The notes under the pieces were generated by a model. That model worked only from the letters and a program-made list of their open reading frames with translations. It ran no database searches and was not told the DNA's origin. From an uncultured Eubacteriales bacterium (GTDB taxonomy: Bacteria; Bacillota; Clostridia; Oscillospirales; Oscillospiraceae), in NCBI GenBank assembly GCA_900540545.1, contig UQGJ01000030.1:1-29350 (forward strand): a stretch of DNA of 29,350 bases. The letters run 5' to 3'. A program made the position numbers and the translations under genes. The first letter of the stretch is position 1, and each line of letters starts with the position of its first letter. This document shows positions 1 through 7,782 of this stretch, piece after piece.

Positions 1-29
1 GGCCCGTGTACCGAACCGGTACACGGGCC
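1..29 (-). terminator. Hairpin downstream of the ABC binding-protein gene
   Basis: A 12-bp perfect inverted repeat (1-12 with 18-29, one further G-C pair inside) lies 36 bases past the stop codon of the minus-strand binding-protein gene. Its position fits an intrinsic terminator. Any U-tract would lie outside the window, so termination is inferred from the stem and the location. Confidence 0.6.
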
Positions 30-64
30 GCCTGCTGCTTGGAAAAAAAGATGAAGAAGAGGCG

Positions 65-1069
65 TTATTGTTCAGCGGAGACCTGGTTGAGCAGCTCGAA
101 CTGGGACAGCAGGTCCGGGTCGTCCAGGGCGTTGAGGGCGTCCAGCTCCATCTGGGAGAAGGTGCCGTCGCTCTTGATGCGGGGGATGAACTCGTTGAGC
201 AGCTCCAAAAAGTCCTCGTTGCCCTTGGTGAGGGCGATACAGGAGCCAGCATCCTCCTCGTCGGTGAGTTCGAAGGTGAGGGCGTCCACGATGGCCAGGT
301 CGGGATTGGCCTTGCACATGAGGATGGCGTACTTCTCGTTGAAGTTGGCCGCGTCGCACTTTTTGTTGAGTACAGACAGAAGCACGTCGTTGTTGCTGCC
401 CAGCTCGTAGAGGTTATCTCCGGCGTTGGGGTAGTGGTTCACCAGGGTGATGGCGCCCATGGAGCCCTTGAGCACACCCACCTGCACACCGGCCAGGGCA
501 TTTTCAGCGGAGAACATGGGGTCGTCCAGATTGTCCTTGTGGACGACGATGACCTGGCGGGATTTGTGGTAAGGGGGAGAGAAGTCCATATTCTTGCGGC
601 GCTCGTCGGTGGCGGCGCAGCCAGGGATCAGGTCGTATTGTCCGGCGGTGACGCCGGTGAGGCAGCCGTCCCAGGTGGTGTCCTCAAATTCCACCCTGAC
701 TTCAACGCCGAAGATTCGGCCAAGCTCGTCGCCGATCCACTGGCAGACGGCCTTGTCGAAGCCAAAGATCTGGTCCTGGCCGTCCACGATCTTGTGGAAC
801 TGCCAGGGGGGATCAGTGGCGTTCAGGCCAACCTTCAGCACGCCCTCCTTCAGCACACGGGTCAGGATGGGGCCGTACTCGTCGGCGGTGATGGCGGCGG
901 ACACGACGGGGCCAAAGTCGTAGTCATAGTCCTCCGGGTTCTTGGAGACGGTGGTGCCGCCGGCGGGGGGCACCGAGGAGCCGGAGGGCGCGTCGCCGCT
1001 GGAACAGCCCGCAAACAGGGTGATGAACAGGGTGATGGCCAGGAGCAGAGAGAGAGTACGTCTTTTCAT
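65..1069 (-). CDS. Polar amino acid ABC transporter substrate-binding lipoprotein
   Basis: This 334-residue protein is the extracellular ligand-binding component of an amino-acid-type ABC importer (SBP_bac_3 family). It begins with a basic signal peptide (MKRRT, then a hydrophobic stretch) and a lipobox LFAGC, with Cys22 as the lipid-anchored residue. A Ser/Gly/Pro-rich linker follows, and the binding fold starts near residue 72 (VLKVGLNATDPPW, then GFDKAVCQWI), typical of polar amino acid binding proteins. The start at 1069 is preceded by GGAGG at good spacing; the longer open frame upstream has no such site. It lies 46 bases downstream of a bicupin gene on the same strand and presumably works with the permease-ATPase-permease genes at 5465-7514. 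The ligand cannot be read from the sequence, but an amino acid, an opine or another modified amino acid fits the family. Confidence 0.93.
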   Translation of the reverse strand: MKRRTLSLLLAITLFITLFAGCSSGDAPSGSSVPPAGGTTVSKNPEDYDYDFGPVVSAAITADEYGPILTRVLKEGVLKVGLNATDPPWQFHKIVDGQDQIFGFDKAVCQWIGDELGRIFGVEVRVEFEDTTWDGCLTGVTAGQYDLIPGCAATDERRKNMDFSPPYHKSRQVIVVHKDNLDDPMFSAENALAGVQVGVLKGSMGAITLVNHYPNAGDNLYELGSNNDVLLSVLNKKCDAANFNEKYAILMCKANPDLAIVDALTFELTDEEDAGSCIALTKGNEDFLELLNEFIPRIKSDGTFSQMELDALNALDDPDLLSQFELLNQVSAEQ

Positions 1070-1115
1070 GACTTGCAGACCTCCTTCAATATGGACTGGT
1101 GGATAGGGCCGGGGT

Positions 1116-1829
1116 TTAGACGACGATTTCAAACCACATATAGCGCAGGGTGTCGCCGGCGGCGGTCTCAATGGAGTGCTCTGCGTTGACCGGGATAAAG
1201 GCCCAGTCTCCGTCCTCCAGGGCCATGGAGTCGTCATCGGCGTGCAGGGTGAATTTGGCGCCGGAGAGGGCGTAGAACCACTGGATCTGGTCGGGATGCC
1301 TGTGGGCGCCCACCTTGTCGGGACCCGGTCCCTCCACGGTGCCCACGCTGACCCGGGCCAGGCGGCTCTGGATGACCACGTTGTGGGAGACGATGCGCGG
1401 GTCCTTGAAACCCTCCTCGTAGCGGTCGCAGTTGGAGAGCAGGCGGAACCGGGGCAGCGTCATGCGGTATTCCCGCATTTCCGCCACGTCCTTGGGGGTG
1501 AGCGCGATCTGCAGCTCCACGTATTCCACGTCAGTCACGGCATAGAAGTAAAAGCTCTTCTGGTCGAACAGCGGGACAAAGACGGCCTCCTCATCGAAAT
1601 TGAAGGCGCCGTCCTGGGTGCCCACGTAGCCCACGCCCTTGGTGAAGAAAAAAATCTGGCTCTTCTGGTCCTCGGCGAACATCTGCGGATCGACGCGGGA
1701 GCCCGCCTTCAGCGCGCACTTATAGGAGATGATGTCCGGGTGGCAGCCCGGCAGCATCTCGCAGCGCGCAAAGCCGTTTTGAAAGTCCATCTTCATTTCC
1801 GCGCGTTTGGCAACCTTGATCACTGACAT
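1116..1829 (-). CDS. Bicupin protein, paralogue 1 of 3
   Basis: This 237-residue protein is built as two cupin-like halves. The N-terminal half (about 40-115) has the beta-strand pattern (IFFF, GYVGT, VFVPLFD) but no HxH metal site. The C-terminal half carries the metal motif: HRHPDQIQW supplies two His and a Gln where classical cupins have Glu, and GDWAFIPVNAEH supplies the third His. It is clearly related to the two cupins at 2218 and 2983. The start at 1829 follows GGAGG nine bases upstream. It is the first gene of a two-gene minus-strand unit with the ABC binding protein. Cupins of this size act as isomerases, epimerases, dioxygenases or ligand-binding proteins, and I cannot assign a reaction. 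Confidence 0.85.
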   Translation of the reverse strand: MSVIKVAKRAEMKMDFQNGFARCEMLPGCHPDIISYKCALKAGSRVDPQMFAEDQKSQIFFFTKGVGYVGTQDGAFNFDEEAVFVPLFDQKSFYFYAVTDVEYVELQIALTPKDVAEMREYRMTLPRFRLLSNCDRYEEGFKDPRIVSHNVVIQSRLARVSVGTVEGPGPDKVGAHRHPDQIQWFYALSGAKFTLHADDDSMALEDGDWAFIPVNAEHSIETAAGDTLRYMWFEIVV

Positions 1830-1916
1830 TGCACTCGGCCTCCGTTCTACAGGTTGTTGATAGGGCGGTCCTTGCGGCGCACCGCCCGTGAAAAAGCGCC
1901 CCATGGGATTACTTGC

Positions 1917-1945
1917 ATCATAATCGGAACCTTTGCCGAGGTAAA
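1917..1945 (-). promoter_or_regulatory. Sigma-A-type promoter for the cupin/binding-protein unit
   Basis: Read on the minus strand, TTTACC (1945-1940) and TATGAT (1922-1917) are separated by 17 bases, matching the -35/-10 consensus at 4 and 5 of 6 positions. It lies about 90 bases upstream of the cupin start at 1829. The 10-bp motif at 1965-1974 sits just upstream of its -35. Confidence 0.5.
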
Positions 1946-1964
1946 TTGTGAAAACAGGCCAAAG

Positions 1965-1974
1965 CATTGCAAAA
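1965..1974 (-). promoter_or_regulatory. Candidate regulator half-site TTTTGCAATG (copy 1)
   Basis: CATTGCAAAA on the plus strand is the exact reverse complement of the 10-mer at 2121-2130. Each copy points toward the gene it precedes. This copy lies 19 bases upstream of the minus-strand -35 element. It may be a binding site for the AraC-type regulator encoded at 7783, which is inference from position and symmetry only. Confidence 0.35.
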
Positions 1975-2120
1975 ATGGAACGTGTTGCGGGAAACCAGAA
2001 AAAAGTGTTGTGCAAGATGCGGCTGTTCGGGGCGGTGCATGGCTGGAATCTGGGGAGAAGCCACAAAAAATGAGGGTCTCCGGCCGCTGATCCCGCCCAA
2101 AATGCAAACTAAAGGACCGC

Positions 2121-2130
2121 TTTTGCAATG
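2121..2130 (+). promoter_or_regulatory. Candidate regulator half-site TTTTGCAATG (copy 2)
   Basis: This is an exact inverted copy of the motif at 1965-1974, oriented toward the plus-strand operon and 87 bases before its first start codon. A related TTTGCAATG also occurs at 10699 near an unrelated promoter, so chance is not excluded. Confidence 0.35.
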
Positions 2131-2217
2131 TCCAAGATCAGACCGTCCATGGTAGTATGACAGAAAGAGCCGGGCAGGACCGGCTCGGCGTTGCCTGATA
2201 AAGGAGGTATTTCGGCA

Positions 2218-2973
2218 GTGGGAAACAGAGTTCAGATTTTTGACCACAACAGCTACAACCCAACCTATCAAGATGGGCTGTCCCGACAGCGCATCCCCTG
2301 GGAGGACAGCGACGATGTCCAGATGTACCGCTGTACTCTGAAGGCGGGCAGTACTTGGGCGCCGCCGCTGTACTCCGTGCGGGAATATTTCCAGTTTTTC
2401 TTTTTCCTGAACAAGACGGGGTACGTCGCCACGGCGGAGCGCGCCTACAACGTGGATGACTACGCCATGTTCATCCCGGAGTTCGACCGGGACCAGTTCG
2501 TCCTTCACGCCGGAAAGCGAGACCTGGAATTCATCCATATCCTGGGTGAGATCAACCATGTGGACCGCAGAAAGATGAAGGCCAGCCGGTTCACCCTACC
2601 GCGGTTCGTGCGGATGTGCGACGCCTGGAACTACACGGAGGACTTCAACGAGCAGGCCGGCTCGTCCAACGTGTCCTACAGCCTGAACAACGGCAGGCGG
2701 TTGGGCCGCTATACCGTGGGCGGGAACCGGGCCTTTGGCCCCGACTTTGTGGGCCGGCACATGCACCCCACCTTGACCCAGTGGTATCTGATGTTGGAGG
2801 GGTCGGACTTCACCTATCTGGCCGGGGAGGAGACCATCCCCGTCAAGGCCGGGGACGTTACCTTTACCCCGATGGGCACGACCCATGGGAGCCGTTGCGA
2901 GGCGGGCGAGCAGATCTACTATTTTTGGTTTGAGGTCAATCACGCCTGGGACGACGACCCAGTGGAGGAATAA
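2218..2973 (+). CDS. Bicupin protein, paralogue 2 of 3
   Basis: This 251-residue bicupin is closely similar to its downstream neighbour and to the divergent cupin at 1116. Shared blocks are FFFLNKTGYVAT, MFIPEFDRD and a C-terminal metal motif HMHPTLTQW followed by GDVTFTPMGTTH. The N-terminal half keeps the fold pattern but has no HxH. The start is a GTG at 2218: AAAGGAGGT ends nine bases before it, while the in-frame TTG at 2191 lies upstream of that site and is not used in this reading. It is the first gene of the plus-strand operon, with nine bases to the next gene. The ligand set is predicted as His, His, Gln, His. The reaction is unknown; sugar isomerase or epimerase-like activity fits the neighbours. 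Confidence 0.87.
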   Translation: MGNRVQIFDHNSYNPTYQDGLSRQRIPWEDSDDVQMYRCTLKAGSTWAPPLYSVREYFQFFFFLNKTGYVATAERAYNVDDYAMFIPEFDRDQFVLHAGKRDLEFIHILGEINHVDRRKMKASRFTLPRFVRMCDAWNYTEDFNEQAGSSNVSYSLNNGRRLGRYTVGGNRAFGPDFVGRHMHPTLTQWYLMLEGSDFTYLAGEETIPVKAGDVTFTPMGTTHGSRCEAGEQIYYFWFEVNHAWDDDPVEE

Positions 2974-2982
2974 GGAGGCAAT

Positions 2983-3735
2983 ATGAGCAACGGATTGTGG
3001 CAGAAAGCGGCGGATGCGCTGACGAGCCGTGCGCTTCTGGAAAAGCAGGGGGGCGAAGTCTCCATAGAGCGCTGCACCCTCAGGGCGGGGACGGTGTGGC
3101 AGGTCCCCACCTTCCCCATGGACGACCGCGCGCAGGTTTTCTTTTTCCTGAACGACGCCGGCTATATCGTGACTGACAGCAAGGCCTGGAACATCGCCGC
3201 CCAGTCCATGTTCGTCCCCAACTTCGACCGGGAGGGCGTCGTCATCAAGGCGGTGGGCCGGGACCTGGAGATGTTCCGGTTCCAGTTCGATATGACGCCC
3301 TACGATGTGGACCTGTATATCTGGTATCACATGATCCTGCCGCGCTACGTGGGGTATGAGCAGGCATTTTCTTATCTGGAGGAGCACACGGGGCTGGCTG
3401 GCTCCGCCGTCCGTACCTCCAATCTCATTGTAGAGACCGCCTTTGGCCGCTGGTTTTTCGGAATGAATTACGGGACGGGCGGGCCGGAGTTCGTGGGGGA
3501 GCATATGCACCCGGAGTTCGACCAGTGGGTCTGCGCGCTGCCCGGCGCGGATTTCACCTATGTCATCGACGGCCAGGAGCGGCGGATGCGGGAAAACGAC
3601 GTGGCCCTGATCAAAATGGGGACAAAGCATCAGATCCTGCCCACGGACGAGGGGAAAATCCGCTACCTTTGGCTCAAGTGCGCCACCAACGGTTGGAGCA
3701 AGGGCCGGGACGGGGACATCGGCTCGGAGCCGTGA
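2983..3735 (+). CDS. Bicupin protein, paralogue 3 of 3
   Basis: This 250-residue bicupin starts with ATG at 2983 after AAGGAGG, nine bases past the preceding stop. It carries the same family blocks (FFFLNDAGYIVT, MFVPNFDRE) and the metal motif HMHPEFDQW. The second motif is modified: the usual Gly at the start of the strand is Asn (ENDVALIKMGTKH), although the final His is retained. Tandem placement with the cupin at 2218 and a third copy across the divergent promoter suggests duplication within this locus, perhaps giving hetero-oligomers or successive reactions. The product is unassigned beyond the cupin fold. Confidence 0.86.
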   Translation: MSNGLWQKAADALTSRALLEKQGGEVSIERCTLRAGTVWQVPTFPMDDRAQVFFFLNDAGYIVTDSKAWNIAAQSMFVPNFDREGVVIKAVGRDLEMFRFQFDMTPYDVDLYIWYHMILPRYVGYEQAFSYLEEHTGLAGSAVRTSNLIVETAFGRWFFGMNYGTGGPEFVGEHMHPEFDQWVCALPGADFTYVIDGQERRMRENDVALIKMGTKHQILPTDEGKIRYLWLKCATNGWSKGRDGDIGSEP

Positions 3736-3755
3736 GCCCCGGCGCCGGAGAGGAG

Positions 3756-4607
3756 ATGACGACGGACTTGTGCAATACTGCCCGTTTGGCTGCAAGCAAC
3801 CTGCCCTACTTCTACCACTCTCTGGAGGGGGCCTTCCGGGGGATAGCGGACGCCGGATACCGGAATGTGGAGTTCTTTGCGGGAACGCCCCACTTTTTCG
3901 TGGACCCGGAGGGCCACTCGGACTGCGGGCCGGTTCTGCGTCTGGCGGAGCGGTACGGCCTGTCCATCCGGGCGCTGCACCCCGAGACGCTGTCCGGCCG
4001 CTACAGCCTCTGCGTGGAAGACCCGGTATGGAGGGAACTGTCCCTGTCCTGGTTCAGGCGCAATCTGGAGGCGGCCGCCCGACTGGGGGCGGAACTGGTC
4101 ACGCTGGAGGCCGCGGGGATGCTGCTGGACCGGCCCGCCCAGGAGGCGCGGGAGCGTTGCGCGGAGGACCTCCGGGTCCTGGCCGGGTATGCCAGGGAAT
4201 TGGGACTGGTCCTGGCGCTGGCGGCGACACCGCTGGACCGGCCGGGCTGCGCCCATACGCTTTCGGAGCTGTCGGCTCTGCTGCGGATGGTGGACAGCCC
4301 CAGCCTGAAGGCCCTGCTGTCCATCCCGGCCATGGCGGAGGCGGGGGAGTCCATCCCCCAGTGGTTTGGGGCCCTGGGGACGGAGATCGTCTATCTCCAC
4401 TTCTGCGACGCCCGGCCCGGGTCCAGCCAGGTGTGGGGGCATGGAGTCCTGCCGCTGCGGAAGCTGCTGGGGCAGCTGGAGGCGGCGGGATACCAGGGGC
4501 TCCTGGGACAATACCTGGACGGGGACGACAGCCAGGCGGAGCCGGCACGGTGCGACCGGGAAAACATGGAGGCGCTGGCCGCCGCTTGGCCCGTCTCAGC
4601 GGGATAG
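3756..4607 (+). CDS. TIM-barrel sugar isomerase/epimerase-like protein lacking metal ligands
   Basis: This 283-residue protein belongs to the xylose-isomerase-like TIM-barrel (AP endonuclease 2) fold and is a paralogue of the next gene. The similarity runs along the whole length (for example AGTPHFF against GGPPHFR, YLHFCDAR against NLHFVDGT, AAGYQGLLG against ANGYRGLLG). Of the four metal ligands expected from the neighbour, only one remains. Glu becomes Ala156 (LALAATP), Asp becomes Ser189 (LLSIP) and the final Glu becomes Tyr253 (LLGQYLDG); His215 is kept. It is therefore probably a non-catalytic partner or binding protein, or it uses another mechanism. The start at 3756 directly follows GGAGAGGAG, 20 bases after the cupin stop. 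No frameshift is seen, so it is not a simple pseudogene. Confidence 0.82.
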   Translation: MTTDLCNTARLAASNLPYFYHSLEGAFRGIADAGYRNVEFFAGTPHFFVDPEGHSDCGPVLRLAERYGLSIRALHPETLSGRYSLCVEDPVWRELSLSWFRRNLEAAARLGAELVTLEAAGMLLDRPAQEARERCAEDLRVLAGYARELGLVLALAATPLDRPGCAHTLSELSALLRMVDSPSLKALLSIPAMAEAGESIPQWFGALGTEIVYLHFCDARPGSSQVWGHGVLPLRKLLGQLEAAGYQGLLGQYLDGDDSQAEPARCDRENMEALAAAWPVSAG

Positions 4608-4616
4608 GGGGCGCCG

Positions 4617-5453
4617 ATGCTGCAACGAAAACAAATTGCCGGGATGAACATCCACTATGCCCGCTACTCCGTGGACTACTTTTTCGATGCGATGGAGCGG
4701 GCGGGCTTCGAGACGGTGGCCTTCTGGGGCGGACCGCCCCATTTCCGGCTGGACCACCGCTCGTTTGAGGACTGCGGAGCGCTGCTGCGCAAGGCGGCGC
4801 AGCGGGGACTCTCCATCGGCTGTTTCACCACCCCCGGCTGTGCATACGGCTACCAGGTGGGGATGCCGGAGCCCTTCCGGGAACAGTCCTTCGCGTACTT
4901 TTCCAACGGGATTAGGGCCTGCGCCGAGTTGGGCAGCCGGCAGATGGTAATCAACTCCGGTTGGGGCCTCCGGGAGGAGGACCGGGAGGAGGCGTGGAAG
5001 CGCTCCCGGGAAATGCTCTGGCGTCTGGCGGAGTTCGCCCGGGGCTATGGCGTGACCCTGACCATGGAGAGCCTGCGCCCGGAGGAGTCCCAACTGGTCT
5101 GCACGCTGGCAGACACCAAGCGCATGTTTGACGAGGTGGGGCACCCCAACCTGAAGGTGATGATCGACACCGCGGCCATGGGGGTGGCGGGGGAGATGCC
5201 GGAGGAGTGGTTCGACTGCTTCGGCGGCGCGCTGCAAAACCTCCATTTCGTGGACGGCACGCCCTACGGACATCTGGCCTGGGGAGACGGGACGCAGCCG
5301 CTGGGCCGCTTCATGGATTGCCTGGAGGCCAACGGCTATCGGGGCCTGTTGGGGCTGGAGGTCACCCACGGCCGCTATTTTGCCGACCCGGCCTCGGCGG
5401 ACCTGCAGAACATGCGGATTTTGTCCCGGTACTGCGCCGCCGATTCTGGATAA
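4617..5453 (+). CDS. Sugar phosphate isomerase/epimerase family TIM-barrel protein
   Basis: This 278-residue protein has the fold of xylose-isomerase-like epimerases, such as tagatose/psicose epimerase and IolE/IolI relatives. The metal site is intact: Glu151 (LTMESLRPEES), Asp184 (VMIDTAAM), His210 (LHFVDG) and Glu248 (LLGLEVTHG), with the family block AWGDG at 221-225. Such enzymes move a proton at carbons next to a carbonyl, using Mn or Mg or Co. It starts nine bases after the paralogue's stop, with GGGGG ahead of the ATG; Met10 is an alternative start. It probably supplies the catalytic activity of the TIM-barrel pair in this operon. The substrate is unknown. Confidence 0.87.
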   Translation: MLQRKQIAGMNIHYARYSVDYFFDAMERAGFETVAFWGGPPHFRLDHRSFEDCGALLRKAAQRGLSIGCFTTPGCAYGYQVGMPEPFREQSFAYFSNGIRACAELGSRQMVINSGWGLREEDREEAWKRSREMLWRLAEFARGYGVTLTMESLRPEESQLVCTLADTKRMFDEVGHPNLKVMIDTAAMGVAGEMPEEWFDCFGGALQNLHFVDGTPYGHLAWGDGTQPLGRFMDCLEANGYRGLLGLEVTHGRYFADPASADLQNMRILSRYCAADSG

Positions 5454-5464
5454 GAGGTATCATT

Positions 5465-6109
5465 ATGGGAAATTACAGCTTCCTGCTCAACTGCTGGCCC
5501 TACTATGTGACAGGGTTGAAATACACACTGTTCGTGGCCCTGATGTCGGTGCTGGTGGGCCTAGCCCTGGGGCTTGTCTTCGCACCGATGAAAATATCCA
5601 AGATCAAACCGCTGCGGGCGGTCTCCACCTGCTATATCAATTTTATCCGGGGCACGCCCATGCTGATCCAGGTCTATCTGGTGTACTACAGCCTGGCCAC
5701 CGGCCTGCCCAAGATGGTGGCGGCAGTCCTGGCCCTGTCCATCAACTGCGGCGCCTATTCCGCCGAGGTCATCCGGGCGGGGATCGAGTCCATCGACCGG
5801 GGACAGATGGAGGCGGCCCGCTCCTTGGGCCTCAGCTATCTGAAGGGGATGCGCCTGGTGGTAATCCCCCAGGCCATGAAAAACATCCTGCCCGCCATGT
5901 GCAACGAATTCATCAGCACCATCAAATCGACGTCCATCGTGTCCGTCATCGCCGTCCACGAGCTCATGTATCAGTCCAATATCGTGCGGAGCATATCGTT
6001 CCGTTCCTTTGAGCCCCTGGTGGTGACCAGCGTGATCTACTTTACCGTAACGTATATCTTGAAACTCCTTGTGGGTGTTTTGGAAAGGAGGCTGCAGGTC
6101 AGTGATTAG
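5465..6109 (+). CDS. Amino acid ABC transporter permease (first)
   Basis: This 214-residue membrane protein is a polar-amino-acid-type ABC permease (HisM/GlnP-like, BPD_transp_1). It has several hydrophobic segments and the EAA loop that contacts the ATPase, EAARSLGLSYLKGMRLVVIPQA shortened here to its key part EAARSLG at about residue 118. The block FIRGTPMLIQVYLVYY is typical of the family. The start chosen is ATG 5465, 11 bases past the epimerase stop, because a purine-rich AGAGG site precedes it. The stop overlaps the start of the ATPase gene. A second permease lies beyond the ATPase, so the transporter probably uses a permease heterodimer. Confidence 0.93.
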   Translation: MGNYSFLLNCWPYYVTGLKYTLFVALMSVLVGLALGLVFAPMKISKIKPLRAVSTCYINFIRGTPMLIQVYLVYYSLATGLPKMVAAVLALSINCGAYSAEVIRAGIESIDRGQMEAARSLGLSYLKGMRLVVIPQAMKNILPAMCNEFISTIKSTSIVSVIAVHELMYQSNIVRSISFRSFEPLVVTSVIYFTVTYILKLLVGVLERRLQVSD

Positions 6110-6824
6110 AGTGGAGGGCCTGAAAAAGAGCTTTGGCCGTCTGGAGGTACTCAAGGGGATCAACACCGAGATCCAAAAGGGAGAGGTCGTGGTCATCATC
6201 GGCCCCTCCGGCTCGGGCAAGAGTACGTTCCTGCGCTGCCTGAACCAGTTGGAACAGCCCACTGGAGGAAAGATTTTTATCCGGGACGTGGAGATGACGG
6301 CCCGGGACGTCAACATCGACAAGGAGCGCCAGCACATCGGTATGGTGTTCCAGCACTTCAATCTGTTCCACAACCTGAACGTGCTGGACAACATTACCGT
6401 GGCCCCGATGAACGTCAAGCATATCCCGCGGAAGCAGGCCGAGGAGAAGGCCGATGAGCTGCTCAAGCGCATCGGGATGCTGGACAAGCGCTCCGCCTAT
6501 CCAAGCCAGCTCTCCGGCGGCCAGAAGCAGCGGATCGCCATCGCCCGCGCCCTGGCTATGGAGCCGGATGTCATGCTGTTCGACGAGGCCACCAGCGCCC
6601 TGGACCCGGAGATGGTGGGCGAGGTGCTGGATCTGATGCGGGAGCTGGCCGAGGAGGGGATGACCATGGTGGTGGTCACCCACGAGATGGGGTTCGCCCG
6701 GGAGGTGGGAGACCGCATCCTCTTCATGGACGGCGGCTATATCGTGGAGGAGAACACCCCGCGGCAGCTTCTGGAGCATCCGCAGAACCCCCGCACAAAG
6801 GACTTCCTGAGCAAGGTGCTGTGA
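6102..6824 (+). CDS. Amino acid ABC transporter ATP-binding protein
   Basis: This 240-residue cytoplasmic ATPase powers the importer (GlnQ/HisP type). Visible motifs are Walker A GPSGSGKST (34-42), Q-loop Gln84, signature LSGGQ (137-141), Walker B VMLFDEATSALD (157-168) and the H-loop His194 (VVVTHE). The start is a GTG at 6102 that overlaps the end of the first permease by eight bases, with AAAGGAGG ten bases upstream. The overlap implies translational coupling. It belongs with the two permeases and the divergent lipoprotein at 65. Confidence 0.95.
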   Translation: MIRVEGLKKSFGRLEVLKGINTEIQKGEVVVIIGPSGSGKSTFLRCLNQLEQPTGGKIFIRDVEMTARDVNIDKERQHIGMVFQHFNLFHNLNVLDNITVAPMNVKHIPRKQAEEKADELLKRIGMLDKRSAYPSQLSGGQKQRIAIARALAMEPDVMLFDEATSALDPEMVGEVLDLMRELAEEGMTMVVVTHEMGFAREVGDRILFMDGGYIVEENTPRQLLEHPQNPRTKDFLSKVL

Positions 6825-6866
6825 AGTGGACGCCTTGCGCGAAATGCTTCAGGAAAGGAGGCTCAT

Positions 6867-7514
6867 ATGACCTTTCATTTCTATTTTATCCCCGAGCTGG
6901 GGCACTATTTCGCCTCCGGGCTGCTGATGACGCTGGAGCTGGCGGTTCTGTGCCTGCTGTTGGGAACGGTGTGCGGGCTGCTGGTGGGCCTGGCGCGTCT
7001 GTCGCGGTGTAAGCCGCTGAGCTGGCTGGCCGCTGCCTATATCAGCTTTATCCAGGGCGTCCCCGTTCTGGTGCAGGTCTATGTCGTATTCTATGGACTG
7101 AGCCTGAATATCCCGGCCTTCGCCGCGGCGGTGATCGCCCTGACGATCAACAACACCGCCTATATCGCGGAGATCGTCCGGGCGGGTATCCAGTCGGTGG
7201 ACAAGGGACAGCACGAGGCCGCTAGGTCTCTGGGGATGACCAAGCTGCAGACCATGCGCCGGGTGGTCCTGCCCCAGGCCATCAAGAACATCCTGCCCGC
7301 TCTGGGCAACCAGCTGATCGTGGCCATCAAGGACACCTCCATCGTGTCGGTGCTGGGTCTGGGCGAACTGACCTACAACACCGATACGGTCCGTACCATC
7401 ACCTTCCTGGCCTTCGAGCCACTGATGATCTCGGCGTTGATCTACTTCCTGGTGACCTATGTGCTGAAAAAGGGCGTGGATTATATGGAACACCGCATGA
7501 GTACGCTGCCGTAG
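6867..7514 (+). CDS. Amino acid ABC transporter permease (second)
   Basis: This 215-residue polar-amino-acid-type permease is paralogous to the one at 5465. It has family blocks FIQGVPVLVQVYVVFY and the EAA loop EAARSLGMTKLQTMRRVVLPQ, with multiple membrane segments. The ATG at 6867 follows AAAGGAGG. It is the last gene before a strong terminator, closing the operon. Its stop codon lies inside a perfect 16-bp palindrome (7508-7523). Confidence 0.93.
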   Translation: MTFHFYFIPELGHYFASGLLMTLELAVLCLLLGTVCGLLVGLARLSRCKPLSWLAAAYISFIQGVPVLVQVYVVFYGLSLNIPAFAAAVIALTINNTAYIAEIVRAGIQSVDKGQHEAARSLGMTKLQTMRRVVLPQAIKNILPALGNQLIVAIKDTSIVSVLGLGELTYNTDTVRTITFLAFEPLMISALIYFLVTYVLKKGVDYMEHRMSTLP

Positions 7515-7528
7515 CGCTACGGCAAGAA

Positions 7529-7574
7529 AAGAAGGACCCGCCGCAGAGATGTAACTCTGCGGCGGGTCTTTCTT
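7529..7574 (+). terminator. Strong bidirectional intrinsic terminator
   Basis: A perfect stem pairs 7535-7548 with 7555-7568 around a six-base loop. It continues outward through A-rich and T-rich flanks (7529-7534 with 7569-7574, one G-U). The T-rich right side gives a plus-strand U-tract. It ends the importer operon before the AraC gene. Confidence 0.9.
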
Positions 7575-7635
7575 GTAGAATACGGGAATGGAAGAAAAAG
7601 GAGTGGCAAAAACGACGGTTTTTGTCGAAAAAACC

Positions 7636-7664
7636 TGTACATAGATGGGGTTGGTTGCTATAAT
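7636..7664 (+). promoter_or_regulatory. Promoter of the AraC-type regulator gene
   Basis: TGTACA (7636-7641) and a perfect TATAAT (7659-7664) are separated by 17 bases in an AT-rich stretch. A leader of about 110 bases runs to the ATG at 7783. The regulator therefore has its own promoter behind the operon terminator. Confidence 0.7.
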
Positions 7665-7782
7665 ATAGAATAAAAAGAGTCGAGATTACACGGGAAATGA
7701 CAAATTAAGTGGAAATAATGCGATAAAATGTTGAAATTTTATCGATTTAATGTAATAAAAGAGCATAAGGCGGTGAGGGGTT

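Larger units (their letters stand above)
1830..2217. other. Divergent control region between bicupin genes
   Basis: This 388-base non-coding stretch separates the minus-strand cupin/binding-protein unit from the plus-strand seven-gene unit. It is less GC-rich than its surroundings. It contains a minus-strand promoter, a pair of 10-bp inverted motifs (CATTGCAAAA at 1965 and TTTTGCAATG at 2121) and a strong ribosome binding site AAAGGAGGT just before the GTG at 2218. A weak -10-like TAGTAT at 2153 has no good -35, which would fit an activator-dependent promoter. I found no convincing coding region here. Confidence 0.7.

Noticed and set aside
68..1189. Long plus-strand open frame opposite the binding-protein gene
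   Set aside because: It is antisense to a gene with clear lipobox and family motifs, has no recognisable domain and arises from GC-rich codon bias. The same applies to other large antisense frames such as 8836-10812, 12139-13497, 17957-19867 and 27204-29045.
2153..2158. TAGTAT as a -10 for the plus-strand cupin operon
   Set aside because: It matches only 4 of 6 positions and has no -35 at a workable distance, so it was mentioned but not called as a promoter.
7508..7523. Perfect 16-bp palindrome GCCGTAGCGCTACGGC at the end of the second permease gene
   Set aside because: It overlaps the stop codon and has no loop or T-run; the real terminator follows directly. It may be chance or an extra pairing element.
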